Positions 25,701 through 40,700 of a stretch of DNA of 64,000 nucleotides are shown here, piece after piece. Numbering within the stretch: position 1 is the stretch's first letter; every line of letters begins with the position of its first letter. Below the pieces are notes generated by a model. That model was given only the letters and a program-made list of their open reading frames with translations, did not search any database and was not told the DNA's origin. The position numbers and the translations under genes are program-made. Source of the DNA: Tubiluchus corallicola (Eukaryota > Priapulida > Priapulimorpha > Priapulimorphida > Tubiluchidae); assembly GCA_030141605.1 (NCBI GenBank), contig JAQGDQ010000005.1, positions 1,300,180 to 1,364,179 of the forward strand. Direction: 5' to 3'.

Positions 25701-28700
25701 TGATGCCCCTGTCGCATCAGACTCCGACTGTGAAGACCCTGGTGATTAGGGGTTTTGCACGTTCTGGATGGGATCAGCAGTTCAGGAAAAGTGGTAAGGA
25801 TCTTGTACTGACTAGTTGTTTCGGATCCGAGTTCCCAACCCCGAACTATAAATATAATATCAGTAAAAGGCGGTTAAGAAAATTAGTGAAATTTTAGCTC
25901 CACCTGGCTAATATTGATAAATGCAACATGATTCACCAACCCTTACATTCAAACCCTACTTGGTTCTGGCCTTCGCATATTTCCTTTCAGCCAGTATGTC
26001 TATTTTGCTAATTAGTAATTTCAACTAGCAGTCTTGGAATTAAGATTATATAAATTATTTTCATGTCTTTATTTAATGCTGTTTGTTAGCTTAACATAAT
26101 TAATAATTATAGGTGCTTGAGGTCCTGGACGAAAAAATGCATTGATTAACAGGTTTCACCCACACACATTGCATGCCAGCTAGAAACTCATTAAAGGCCT
26201 GCTGACTAAGAAGCACTTTCTGCTTTGGCAAGATATAGATAGGAAAGATATTAGTAGCAGTACTGTGACACAAAAATAAAAATATTTTCAGAAATTGTGC
26301 CAAACATTATTGCAAATACATTCTTCCAGAAGCATCACATTCATGGAGGTTTGAATGCTCTCAATGTGCTGCAAAAATCCAATTCGTGAATCTACTTTAA
26401 ACTACTAAGTGATGAATAACTCGATAAATGGCTCATTCGTCTTTGTATGCCTCAACAACTTGAAAGAAATGTTTTTCAAATTTTATAAATTTAAAGTTTG
26501 GGTTTGGGATCAGGGTCAGCACAGGATGAGATTTTCAGAAATAGGGTTTGGATTGGGACTGAATGTTCAGGAATGTGGATCTAAGTTTGACGAAAGTTAA
26601 AGATCGAGGTTCAGAGGTCAGCAGCCCAGATCCCGAACACTCCTACAGCTTCTCCTCGAAATTCGGCAATCTTGGTTAGATCTCCGAAGATCATGACAAA
26701 ATGAAAAGATTGTTTCTTGCACTCTGAATGAACATAAAAAATTGCTTAATCCACGCTGTCACCGGTCATAGTTGCATAATGCAGACTCGGACAAAAAGTC
26801 CTAAAGTACAACCCAATGCAAGAGCAATGATACAACATTTATAAGGACTTTAATACTGTCGTATGATGACTACACAGATAGTCTGAACTCCAGTACATCC
26901 AAATTGCGCTCCTACAGTATTCTAATTCTATCACAATCTTGTGGCAATAACTTTGAATGTACTCAAAATTTTTCTGTGACCTTGAAGGCTATAATGAATC
27001 CCCATAGATGATCTAACAGAGACCGGGCCAATTTTTAAGATTGCCGTGTGAAGTTTTCCACTGGTGTGACTGGAGCTTAAGACATCAACTAAAACAGATG
27101 TATTTTACATTTGTAAAGGTTTTATTTATTTAACTGTATTGTAAAGATGCACGATGCGTTTTTGTATTTAAATGTGCGTAATGCATTTTTTGTTATATAG
27201 CCCTCAGGATAATAATGAGCAGCAGATCACACCAACTGGTTTGGAATTTAAATCACTAGTGTTGGAAAAGTCTGCCCATTATAATGTCTTTGAGCAAAGA
27301 GAAAAAGAGCTCAAAAAACATCCGCTTCTCGGATTCCCCAGCACGCAGAAGTCTGAATTTCCACAACCGTTCCGGTAATTTTTTCTTTGAGTATCTTCTT
27401 GTTTGGTGATGTGCTACTTATTTTGTAGAATCCGGTTATTTTGTAGAACATTTGTATATATATTTAGATATTTATTTATTAGTGTCAAAATTACATACAA
27501 GACCTACATACAATATCAATCTTGAAATGTACAAAAACCAAGATATATATACAATTTCAGTTATGAAATATGATGACACTATAATTATACAAACAAAACA
27601 AATAGTGTTAGTTATATTAGTTATCTAATGAAAAGTTTAATGATTAGTATTTAAAATAAATTGTCATTCATTGGGCCTCATTTTCAATGATATGGTCATA
27701 ACATAACATTTTTCGTCATGTCTTAAAAGTGCTTTTTCAACATAATTAATAAATGCCATAATTGCTTCTAGATCATTACTTCCCATCAAAAATAAAAATT
27801 TATTCTGCATCGCTCATAAGGAAAAATTCTGGAATAATTACATTGATGTGCTTATATAATTTTTTCTAAGATCATTGTAGTATGGCCATTTTATAACAAA
27901 GTGTAATTCGTTTTCGATTTCATTTCTTAAACAGTATGAGCATATACAATTCTCAGCTATGATTTTTCTAGATTTAATGTACCTCCCTCTTTCAATACAC
28001 AAAGTATGAGAACTGATTCTCAGTTTTGTAAGTTTTGTTATAGCATATTTCGAATAACCACAAAGCAAATAGTTTTCCAGTTGATATTGTTTTTTGAAGG
28101 TTCGATATAGATATAGCTGTACCATAAATATACGATATTAGTTTTGCGACCCACTATGTTGCAAATTAGTTAAAAAATTATCGTTGTTAGCATCTTTACA
28201 CTAATCATCGTCTACACTGGAATGTACACAATACAAATTCCAATCCATGTAGGTAATAGGCATGTACAGTTGTACACTTATATGGCTAAACTAGGCATCC
28301 TGAATGTCTTAGACATGTGCTCACGTCAAGCCTAGATGTATAAGTATCCTATTGACTTGGAGGTCATTAAATATTAAATGTGTAAGCCGAATTAGTAAGT
28401 CATCACATGCTCATGAAATAATGTACAGCATGTAGTGTACAGACCAGTCTATTATGAATGTACACAATCAGTTTCAAGCAGTTTTGCAAAATTACATACT
28501 ATGTGGATATATTTTGGCTATTCACATACTACGTTAGATTTCCTTATAGTTTATAGTGAGATTAGTTGCACGTACATCAAAATATGTGGTTTGTCTCAGG
28601 ACCACAGTTTTATCTAGGTGACTAGTAGACTTTGTGAATATTTGGTGTGTTTAAAATCTGAATCTTTTTACGTTTTATTGTTTGCATATATGCAGCATTT

Positions 28701-31700
28701 TTTGGTTCCCTGAATCATTGAAGCTTGAATATTCGAATTTGTTGCTTTTTCCGGCTAGGCTAAAGGGTACAAAACCAAAGCCACTCCGCCGAGGGCCAGC
28801 AAGTCGGTACAAAACTCTCCCAGTAACCATCGGTGAAATTGAAGAAGCGGAAGAGATGAAGAATGGAAAAAAATCTCCCAGCAGCCCTTCCAGGCCATTA
28901 GATGCGTTTAGGAAAAACTTACGCAAGGTAAACCACTAGTGGTAGCTTCTTTAAAGGTATAACTTTTTTGACAGTTGTAGTAAAATCTATCCATGCATTT
29001 ACAATGCAAACGTGCTAAGCCTTATCTTAGTGAGACACCATTAAATTTATTAAATTGAACTATGCTGAAAGCCAATTGAGTGTGACATTGGTGGTACAAT
29101 ATGGTATTTGCTTTTGTCAGCATTTCTTTTATAATTCCTGTCACCAATCAGAAAAAGTAGCTATTAAAAACTTTCAAAGTGCCTAGTTGTTCTGTATTTT
29201 GTATTGTATTCGGTGACTATTTCTAATAATATGCTACTAATGGCTTACATAGGTTGGGCAACACCCTGAACAACATCCATCGAGTGATGATAAAAATAAA
29301 GAGCAAACAATCTGTTCTGGCAATGACAATGAGGAAGAACAAGAGGACAGTTTGTGCAAAATGAGCATTGCTGACAAAATGAATTTATTTACTCGTTTTG
29401 AAAGAGAGCAGAGGCTAGGTAATGCTTGTTTCAGAGGAATTCCAAATTACCAGCATTTAACTTTGTTTTTTTAATTCAAATGCATCAAAAGCCCTACTAA
29501 TTCATTGATAATCGTCAGTACTAACATTAATGATATTCATGTAGAGAATCGGCACAAAATTTGTCTGTACTTTTTGCACTTAGTTTCCCGTGATTAATCC
29601 AGTAAAAGTTTTAGATTGTACAGTAGCATTCTTTAGGTATTTCAGTCTTTGCTTGAGAGTTGGGGGGGGGGGTAAAGTATGTTTTGTTAAATGTGAATAA
29701 AATATCTTAAATTATACTGGGCCCTGTCCCACTTTATGTAGAATAGTTTATTTTAAGTTGAAAGAAGAAATTCCTCGGTATAGTTTCCGTCTTGTCCATT
29801 TTTCCATCTAGCGTTTATTTATTATTATTGTTTACTTGTACCTTTGTTTGCCTGTTTCTATTTTGATAGGTCACTTGTTTTTTAGTTACTTTTTGTTTAT
29901 GTATTTTTTGTCAGTCCATCTTTCTGAAAATGAGAAACAATTTACACATTCCATTTGCTAATGTAACTGACCTCTGTATTTTTTATCTAGGAAAAGAGAA
30001 AATGCCTATCCCACGCCATGTACAGCGACGCATGCAGTGGAGTCGTGCTGCAACTCAACCGGTAACAGATGTAGAAGTTAAAGAAGCTTCCATGATTGCT
30101 GAGGAACTTGAGGAAAAAAGCCCTGAAAAGTTATTTGAGAAAAAATCTCGGCTACAAGGCAGTTCTAGTCTAGACTCCTCTGATACAGTGGTGCCACCAA
30201 CATCGGAAATGCCTGGTACCGTGATTAATGTCTCCCCATAAACCCTCTTTTGTAGACAGAATTGTCTGTTTTTTGTTACCAGGAATACGTAGTGTTTCTG
30301 TAAATAGTTCTACTTATTCCTGTTTTATAGACGGCCATATTTAGCAATGCAGCTAGAAATCTTTGTAGATGACTACTCACGTATTAGCTATACTAAACAT
30401 TATCTTCCTGATGCAAAAATTAGAGATTAAAAGTTTTCTATATAACACATTTTCAGTTTTCTAACCAGAACAGTTTCTGAATCTAATGCAGTAATAACAT
30501 AGATTGTAGTGTGCCTCCTCCTGTAACCAATTCTTTCTTTATTTGCTAGTTAAGATATGGTGCTGGAAGTTTTCTACTACGTATACTGACTGCATTTCAT
30601 AGTGCAAAAAGACCCCTTTTATCTAGTCACATATTGCTCAAATCAAATTTCTTCTTGCTCGTGTGACAAAAAAAGGAAAATCCTCTTAGCCATGCATTTT
30701 CAGTTGGTCATGTATTCTGTGCAAGTTGTAGAAGTACTTGGTTGCTTTGTTGTAGAATTAACTGTGATATCCCTTTTTGTATATTGATGTATTACATAAT
30801 GTATGATATGTTCTTTTATAATAACTCTTATTAACTTCGTAAATTTTTTTAGTAATCTTCATTATGTAATAAGAATTCTTTTTTGCATGTGAAATTTTGC
30901 TTGCTTACCTTTGTAATGTGTTCTCTGAAACTTTTGTGGGCATATCAAGGTTTCATTTAATAGTTTGTTTCTTTATATTTGTAGATTAGGTCTTGTTATG
31001 TTGCACATATTAAATTTATAATTTCAAAACAACATAATTCTCATACTGCTATTAACAACCACTGCATGCCTGCATGTATTCTGTTTAGTATTTATCATTT
31101 TGGCCACTTATTTCAAATTGTCCCAGAGCTATAATGTGATTCAAATTTATATCACGGTACTTCGGCAGTGTTGGCCACTTTGAAGAGAGATGATGATGGT
31201 GATATTGACAACAATGCTCAGCATCAAGATGAAGCATCACAATCGAGTTTAATGGAAAAATTGCACATGTTTACCAAAAAACCTGTTGAGAAGGACGAGC
31301 AGTATCGCCCAAGTGTACGTGCTGTACGCAGGCGGCAGTTCCGTCAATCCCGGTTTTCAACCCAGCCAGTAACAATACAAGAAGTTCAAACAGCTGTTAA
31401 ACTAAACCCGCTAGTGGCTTCGTTAATCAAGCCTCCCGATGTTGACTCACTGTCCGGTAAGTTGTACTTGTGTATTTCTGTTTGTGTGATAGTCAAAGGA
31501 AAAGCCATGGCTCCTGGAAGGAATGTCTGTCTGCTGTGTCATTTTAATAATCGAAGAAAATATCAGACAGTTGAAAACCACTAGAGTTGCGATTGTTCCC
31601 ACCAGCACGTGCTTGTTTTCTAATGAGTAATATAGCACTAATACTAATAAGGAAAAAAAGCAGCTCACATTATCAATGCAATAACGGCATTAGAAAGATA

Positions 31701-34700
31701 GTCGACATGTGACAATTCTAAGTGAACATTGAATAAGCTGCAATATAAACTCTGCAGCCAGATTCATTTGGTATGACATAACAATGATTATATTTTTTGG
31801 AATTTTTGAACAAGAATTTATATGATCGTTTATTGCGTGGTATTTTAACATTTTTCCTTTAGAGTCAGCTCTTAATGTTCAACCCTTAAGAGTTACAACA
31901 CGATACTAGAGATGCCGTTGTTTTAGAATATTTGAAGAAAAATTATGGAAGTTGATAATTCTGTTAACTTGTATTTGCAGAATTTTTCATTTTTCAGTAC
32001 ATCCGTGATATTTCTTGTCTAAATGCATCATGATTTGCTGTACATTTTGCACTATTTAAAAAAGAGTTAACATAAAAGTCCTTTTTTATACAAATTCATT
32101 TTTGCATGAAGGACACATCTCATTTATGTGCAAAATTTTCAATACCAAAACTTGTATATAACTTTCAGGAAATATCTTGCATGCATGCAACACATTATTA
32201 AAATTTTAATAAAGATTGGCATAGTGAAGGCATATAATGAACTGAGATTTTTGAACATTCATTTTCTTATATATATATTTTTAATTAAATAGGGCTTCCA
32301 ATAAATGCTGCTCGAGGAATGGCTTATAAACTAGCAAAAGATATTCTAAGTGGTAGCACAAGCAAGAAAAGTGCTGCAGATATTTCTAATCGTGAGGGTG
32401 AGGAATCTGATGCTGCTGTACAGGTTGGTGTACAAAGCAACCCAACACCTGTCAGTAAGTTAATTTCTGTAATAATTCAGTAATACACTGCTAATACTAA
32501 TAGAATTGAAAAACGATTGCAACAACATGGATTTAGAGCTAATAATGGGTCCACAGTGCTTTGCAGTTTTGTCAGTATCTGTTTATAGTCTGCTCTGACA
32601 TCTGCTAAAATAAAATTAGACTGACTGAATTCAAATCCAAATTCATGAGCATGACCTTGCTTTTCACTTGATATGATTTTGATATACGATAGTCAAAGAC
32701 AGCTTGTAATGCTGTAGTAGAAAGACGATTAACTATTTATAAGCTAGTGACATAGCAACCGATGAGTTGTTTTGGCGATGTAGGGAAATTTATCTTCTAT
32801 CGTCATGTGGCAGTATCTTCGATTGAGCAGCACTGTCGTTGAATAACACTTTTAAGTTGCAATGCGGTATTAGTTCAAAGAAGAGTAACCTGCTATATAG
32901 TACAGATATAGCATTTTTTAATTGCTTTTAGTTTAGTTTAATTTGTGGAGTGTTGTGTTTGTAAATCACCCTTTCATCATTTGAAAGTTGTAACTAAACT
33001 GCATGTTTTTGTGCTGTAAGTTACGAAATTTAGGATTGAAGTCATGCAAAATTTGCATATCAGTTTGTGTGGGGCGTGAACCATTGACACAACCACAGTT
33101 TTTTTTTCAACAATTCTTTCACTTAACTGTTACGGTACCTTACTTTTAAGCTCTTAGTGACCCACTTAGACTTACCCAAGTGGTTGTTATCTATTGTTCA
33201 AGTTTATTGAATGCTTTGCAAGAATAACTAAGGAGTCTATTTAACATTTGCTGGGTACATTAACACTGCATTGTAAAAGTCTACTTCTATGTCAAAAAAA
33301 CATTTCAGGTATCTTTAATGAAAATTTGACCTTCTTTAATACAGCCCAAAAAATAACAACCTTGTTATCTGGTCGTATTTTTCATGTTTTTTTTATTTCT
33401 TCTTTTTATCCTGTATAAGTGGTGAATTAAATATCCCTTTAAGTATTACAATGACTGAGGTACTCTGCTCTTTACATGCTTGTATTTGCTTTTAAAATGC
33501 CAACGTTGGTGACCTGTTTTACACTGAGTGAAAGCTGTTTGCTCTAAGCTTTTTAGTTTGACCCGCAAAACACACGTTGTACGAGTCAGTAGCTCAATAG
33601 CGTCTTTGGTCTGTGTTTGTATTGTTTGACTTGTTCAAAAAAAGACGGAACTATACGTAGCAGCAACATGACGATATTGACAGGTATGTGTTTCACGACT
33701 TTGTCAAATCTGACACTTGTGGTTTAATTTTGTTAATTTTTGTTTTTATACATTTGTTTGTTGTCACATAGAGAAAGAAAATTGTTAGAAAGCTATTTCC
33801 CTGAACCAAACAAAACTTTTATTACAAAGTTAATTCATTAATTTTTGAACGTTTAAATTGCAAAATAATGAAAATGCAAATTTGTAACTTCAAAACTAGC
33901 AAGCAAATATTTCAATTTTATATCATGAGCTATTATCACTGTCTTTAAAACTGACAGTAAAACACAAAATTGATATTAAAATAATTTTTGTAAACTCATA
34001 TTTACTCAAAAATATCATAGTACCATTTTAGAAATTGTTCACACATTTTCACCCAAATTTGATTATTGTATGCAGGTAATTACAGTAATCATCTTTAACT
34101 AGTTAAGATCACCTTTGAATGAATTATGCAATAAAAATTTAGATATAGCATAATTTCTGGTGTGGTACAATGATAATTTTGAGCAAATGTGAGTGTATTC
34201 AAAAATTATTTTAATATCATATTTTGTATTTTAAACACAACCATCAGTAACCCATGATATAAGGTCGAAACATTCTGGAACTTCTGTGGATGTATTTTTA
34301 AATAAATTCGTTTGAGAATTTTGAGACACTATACTTAAATGCCTGATTTTATCAAAAATATTTATCACTAGTTTAATCAATACTGATTTAATGAATTTTT
34401 AAATTAAAACTAGGATTCAAACATGTTTGATATGATCTTTGTATGTACAATTGCCACTGTTTTTTTCCTTTTTTGCATAGGTGATTAATTGAGCTTTTTT
34501 CAAAAAGATGTCTTTGTAATACCAGGATATCTTGTACATTTTAGACAAATAATTCTTATGGATTTCATAACTTTTTACTCTCTCTATATTGTACAATGCA
34601 CCAAGGTACTTGTGAGCAAATGATTAATAGCAATTTTTAATTCTCCTCTTAAATCATAAACTAATAACTGTACATATCTCCGTATGTATTTCTGATTAGT

Positions 34701-37700
34701 TTTATTTTTCCTGTAACAAACCGGACATTCACCACATTCACCCGTGGAATAAACTTGAATACTGTAAATACATGTATACAATATGGTCAATATTATATTT
34801 ATATAATGTAACCGGTTGTTTCAATCAGTGATCGAAGCTATTATTGTAATATTGCGTAATATAGATACCACAAGATCACTAGTTATTACTAAAGTGGTCA
34901 GGATGGAATTCTGCAATTATTTGGCATTAGTGTACTACTATTGTCAACATGTACACTTGCATACACGTCTACAAATTCTATGATACCACGTGATCAATTA
35001 AATCACTGCCAAAGAAACTTGTTATTACACAATTAAAGTTGTAAAGGATACAAAGTAGTCAGCAAAGGCTGCATTTCTACATCAAAGAGCCATTATTTGG
35101 CAGTTGTGCATAGTGTATAAGGAGAAACAAGATTACATGGACTTAACAAAGCAATAAAACGAAGAATGTAACTGCAGTTTAATAATATTAAATGTTATAG
35201 CCTTGGTAATACAAAAAAGAGTACATGTAGTGTGCTGAGTCTTACAAGGTCCTCTAGTTCATAAATGATATGGTATGTAACTTTAACCAGTTAAAGAATT
35301 TTCTACTGTTAAGTATTTTAATATCCAAATCTATAGCTATCAGTAGATGTCATTTTTTCTTGGTGCTCTAGCAAAACTAAATCGAGTCTGTGACGTAGTG
35401 CCAGTCTTGCCAAAGTGATTTCGACCTATTCATTGAAAATATTGGGTGCTTTAAAAGTCCCTCCCTGTTTATAAAAAAATTGTTAATTGAACCATTGGTT
35501 GCAGAGTCTATGATTCATGGGAATTTGATGGCATCAAACATGGTTTTATAATTTCAATTTACATGTAGATGCGTGTAAACACCATTTTCTTTACTGTACG
35601 TATCCATGCAGCCATTTATACATTTATTCTTAGAATCAGTGTGGTAGCAGAAGAAAAAGGCACTCAAAACTTTAAATGCAATCCATAAAATCACAAATAC
35701 GGAATATCGATTAGCATCAAACAAAATTGAAAATCAAATGAGAAACTTATAACACACTCTACATATTTCAAACCCGTGGTTTATAGAGTTACAAAATACA
35801 ATGCACTGAAGTATTTATCGCTCTAAGACTACTTTTAAATACATTATCAACTTTCTGGTTTTTCATAGCTACAAGTTTGGTCATTTTCAGTTAGACTTTT
35901 TCATCTTTTGACAAGTATGTACGTAATGAATGATAAATTAATAACACCATGAAGTTCCCAGACTGTCTATCTGCACTGAAAATAGTGAAAACTTTGCAAG
36001 CTATTGATATGGAAGTTTTAAGGTCATTAGTTTAAATTCAATGCAGCACTTTATGCCTGGTCACTTTGACAAAACTTTATTACAGTTTTATTACGGAGTG
36101 ATTTGTTATAAAACCTGTGCTGAATTTTATTGTCCTGGTAATAACTTGCTACATATTATGGCAGTGCTGAGAAGTGGTACTAAGAAGTTCTCAAATGAAT
36201 TTATGCACAAAATGAATGTTGCAGATTTTCAACATGTTAACTAACAGGATGTAGTAGTTTGTTCAATTTGCCCTAGATAACAGGTGTCAAAAATAAACGT
36301 TTTTGCAATTGCAGTTTATAGTTCTGAAATTGAATTATGTTACCGAGTTTTCTAGATGTAGTACTTAATATTAACATTATTTATCTCTTCACATCAGCAA
36401 AGATAGCAGACTGGTTACAGCTTAACCCCCCCCCCCCCCATAGCTATGTTGAGATCTTACAAAGCTAATTTCATATGAGTAAGAAAGTAAATTTAATAAA
36501 ATACAATGTATATTTTCTATCATAGATCTTTTTCAATGATTTTATTTTGGCAACCTAATAAAATTTTTCTACTTGTATTTATTTTTGTATGTTCCTTTCA
36601 GATAATTTGATTTGACTTGGGTCTGTTTGTAATTGATATCAATTTGATTTGTTTAAACTACGTGTTATTAATGGCATTTTCTTCCAAACTCGGATGTGAT
36701 TGAACTGATTGGAAATAATGAATTGCAGCATTGCAGCGTTTCATCATTTGAAAGACGTTAAAAAAATTTTTGCATTGAAGCCTAACTGTTTCGGTAAATT
36801 GTTTTGAAAACAGTCATAGAATATCTCTGCACATCTGTCATTGGCTTCACACGTCTTTATGCGACTTTTGTATTTTACACCGTCTTCTGACAAATTTTAT
36901 AAATGTATGTAACTTCAGAATGTCAATTTTCTGAGTACCGAATCAACGTGTGTGAATGAAGTCCGTAATTTCATTGCAAAAACTTCATGGCTTTGAAATA
37001 CGTGTCATATCATTAAGAGTTGTCAGAACACGTGTGCAGAAGCCAGTCGTCCAGGACAAGCAGTGTAACGCCATTCGAAAACGTGTTTCGTCCCTTTCAA
37101 ATGAGTCATTAATTAATTATTTGTGATTATGTTAAAGTTAAAAAACAATAGTTTTAATTTCCCAATTTGAGCAGAACACTTTGCATCTGCATTGCATTAG
37201 TTCGATGAGGGTGGGTTTGTTACTTGCACGTGCATATGTGAGCACCTGAAACTCATTAGCGTTAGTTCAAGGAGTCAGGGCAGCAGTCTGCTGGTAGCTG
37301 AACTAAGCCACCGTTTCCTCTGCATCCAAGCGTTACATCATTAAACTGATATGCGCGGGAGCTAGTACTGGTTTAGCCCCTGTGCTGCGGGCATGCCTTC
37401 AGAGTTTCAGTTGAATATTGGCGTGTTAACAAAGTCATCGTACAGTATAGAGCTCACCGTGTTGATTGCAGGGATTACGCAGTATTATAATCAATTGTAA
37501 TTTGTAAGTGTCTGTTGCGCGCAGTTGAAGTGTACATTAAATTTGTTCAGGATTTTATTGATTTATGGCTTGTGGTCTTTGGTTATTCGCCGTCGATGTG
37601 ATGTAAAAGGTGATTTAGTCTTGTTTACAAACGACATTTCCACCTGTCATGTGGGATAGGCTCATTTCCTACTTTTTGAGCCTAACCTGCTTGTGTTTCT

Positions 37701-40700
37701 CGCTGTATTTGCGGGTGTCATGTGGTTACGATGTTTTTTGTTCACACCGTTGATAACCTTCGTCTGAAGTTATTTTCACGTGTAAATGCCATTAGAACTT
37801 ATTTACTTAGAGGCGGGTGAAACTAGAAGATTTGCTTATGCTAATTTTCTGTTGACTGGAGGTTGTGTTACCTTTGGGCGCTACTGCTTTATTTCAAGGA
37901 CACAACGTTAAGGCTGTAGTTTCAGTTGTTTGTTTTTCCTGTTTAATTTTGTTGTACAATCCGGATTTACTGTAATAATTTTGTGCTTTTGTGATAATTG
38001 TCGTCAAACCGCGTGCAGTAAAATTTATATAGCTTACGTCGGTTTTTGTTGTACAGCAAAAAGTTTATCCAATACTAAGTACACGAAGTTTATTATAAAA
38101 TACGATTTTAGTCACTTTTTTCTTTCCAATGGAAATGAGTTTGTTTTGCATTTGTCAGCTACTTTTACAGGTTATGTCCTAAAAAGGATAGAAGATACTA
38201 GATGTCCATTACTGAAATGAATTAGGTAAAATAATTCACGCTTAAAGCAAATTGATTAACCTGATCTAAAAGCTAGAAAAAGTTGTGTTCAAAATACGTT
38301 AAACACTATTTAAAATTAACCTTTCCTACATAGCGAGCCTAAATCCGCATTCTGCAAAGTTATTGTGGCGCTTTGGTGAAGCAGTTTCAGCCAGCATTTG
38401 AACTTGTACCAGATAAAATAAGCTTGTGCCAAGTTTAAAGCCGAGTTTACATTACACCCAACCTTAATGCTCTGAATAGATTCTCCACCAGGCAGCCATT
38501 GAGCCAAGGCCGCCCAAAAACAACATTGCGATGCACATTTCGCTGTTCTTGTAAGACAACCTTGCTTGAAATACAGTTGAATTCCATCGCTAATGAATTG
38601 CTTCCTGGATGCGAGGTTGAGTTACCACTTCTGCACAAACAATAAGCAAGATAGGCTATCAAGAATATTCAGAATTCACAATTATAGTTTGAGTTGGAAA
38701 CTTGTATACATCAGTATGTTCACATTATCACTCACAAGTTCACGAAATTGCAGGCATTTTCCAGAAGAGTGCAATTTTTGCACATGTATGGTGTACGACT
38801 CTTTCACAACCTGGTAAAACTAAATGGCTACTACTGTTTTATTTTACTACAGGGAATCTGCTGTTTCAAAGCTCTTATTAGTTCTGTACATTTTATGTGA
38901 CACTTTCAGTAATGTGTAGTATTGAAATTAGCTGGAAGTTTCATGCTTTAGTTTAACTGTTAAAAAGCCTGTAATTTTTGTAGCAGCATTCACAAGTTGT
39001 GTAAAGCATTTAGAAATCTAGAAACGCAGCTTAAAGCAGTTTCTACCAATGCAGTGAACCTAGACAACGGTGTTTGCTAGAACTTTGCGTTTAAATTGGT
39101 TTCTGTTAGCAACTCGATTTTGAAAATGTCTGAGCTTTTATGCTGGTCGGGGCTACAAAGACAAAATGACGGTGAAATACACTGGCACTAAAAATGTAAG
39201 CGTATTAGAGTAATGTAATATAGTGTTAAAAAAACTCTGAAAGTCGTGCAAATGTGGATTGATAGATCTTGAGCTGATTACTTACTTTGCCCAAGTTCTC
39301 TGACTAATGTTCTCAAAATATAATACTTCGTTAATTACGGTCATTAGTGCATTTTTTATTATTTTCTGCTCACAGCCTTGCAGACATTTACTGCTTTATC
39401 AGCTGTCAGCTTGTTAAAATTTGAGCGAGTTTTCAGCTGTTGGGAGGAATGTAAAGTTAATATTTTTACAAGCGGACTCCATAGCTTTATGATGAGTTAT
39501 GAAAAATTAATGGTACAGTGAGATTTGTGCAACATTACCTTAATTGCCCCTTTTTCTCCTGAAGGGAAGTAATTTACATGGCGAGCAGTATTGACCGTTA
39601 ATGTTTAGGTGACTCATTTCACTCACATGGGTAGCAGAGTGACTCAGCTTGCTGCAATGGTATCAGTTGAGGAACAAAAGAGAGCGCAACATCTCTTTGT
39701 TTACAACATGCTATGTCTATGTTTGTTGTAGCTATCATGTGCTAATATTAAAATGTAATTGGTAGTGATTTTGAAACAAATAATTTTTTTTAATTTAGCG
39801 CTGCAGATATTTCCTTATCTTTAATCCTTTTTTATTGCTTTCAGGGATATTGAGGGATAAAGAAGAAGTGTCATTGGAAGTAGACATAAAATATAAAAGT
39901 GACAAAGAAGACTGTGATGTTGATTTGCTTGGAAAGCCTGAGAAAAAAGATTCTGTAGATCCAACTGAAGCACCACCGGATATTCAATCACAAACTAAAG
40001 TATGACTAGTTTTGCTTTTTTACATGTGCTACTCTTGAAAAGTCCAAAAATCTGCTGTTGTGAATATTTTTGGTAAATTGAATTTTCAAATAAGTTTCAA
40101 AAATTTTAGGCTATCTTGAATATAAATGTTTTTTCATCAAGCTAGCCGAAAGTGAAGAATGAACAAATTAACCATTAATCTTTACACATGTTTTCATAAA
40201 TGTGTTTACTTTAACAGGTCGATTCAAACACTGTTCACAAGAGGCATACAAATGGAATGACCAAACATTTACAGCCAAGGTATACCTTGCTATGTGTCTC
40301 TGGGTTTTCTAATTTTGGCAATTTACTGTGCTACTTTGTCCATGAAGTGTAACTTGTACTCTTGTAAATTATATAACCTACAAGTGTAGTTGTTATTAAT
40401 CTGTTGCTTGAGGCATGCGAATAACATTTAGTTTAATTGGAAAGGTAGCACCATAGCATGTAGTGGCCACCCTTTTTTGCAAAGTGTGAGTTGTGAATGA
40501 ATGTTCGTTTTAATACTAGCTGATGTACTTGGTCCTACGATTGATTGGTTGTTTGCTAAACTGGCCACCGTTTTCAGCAATTTTATATTTTAAAATTAGT
40601 GCTGTCTATAGCCAAAGATGGAAAATTTTTGATAAAATGAGTTGTAAAGAAGATTAAAGGCAAGTAATTAAGTGAACTCCTGGGGTGTCCCATTCCTCTT

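Noticed and set aside
25688-25897. 69-codon frame [11 protein letters not shown]... in an intron
   Set aside because: No recognised family and it has no phase-compatible splice sites with SVIL. Possibly a transposon scrap, but unsupported.
26500-26625. Repeated GGGTTTGGG/AGGGTTTGG stretches resembling telomeric or quadruplex sequence
   Set aside because: The repeats are irregular and few, and do not form a run of a fixed telomere unit.
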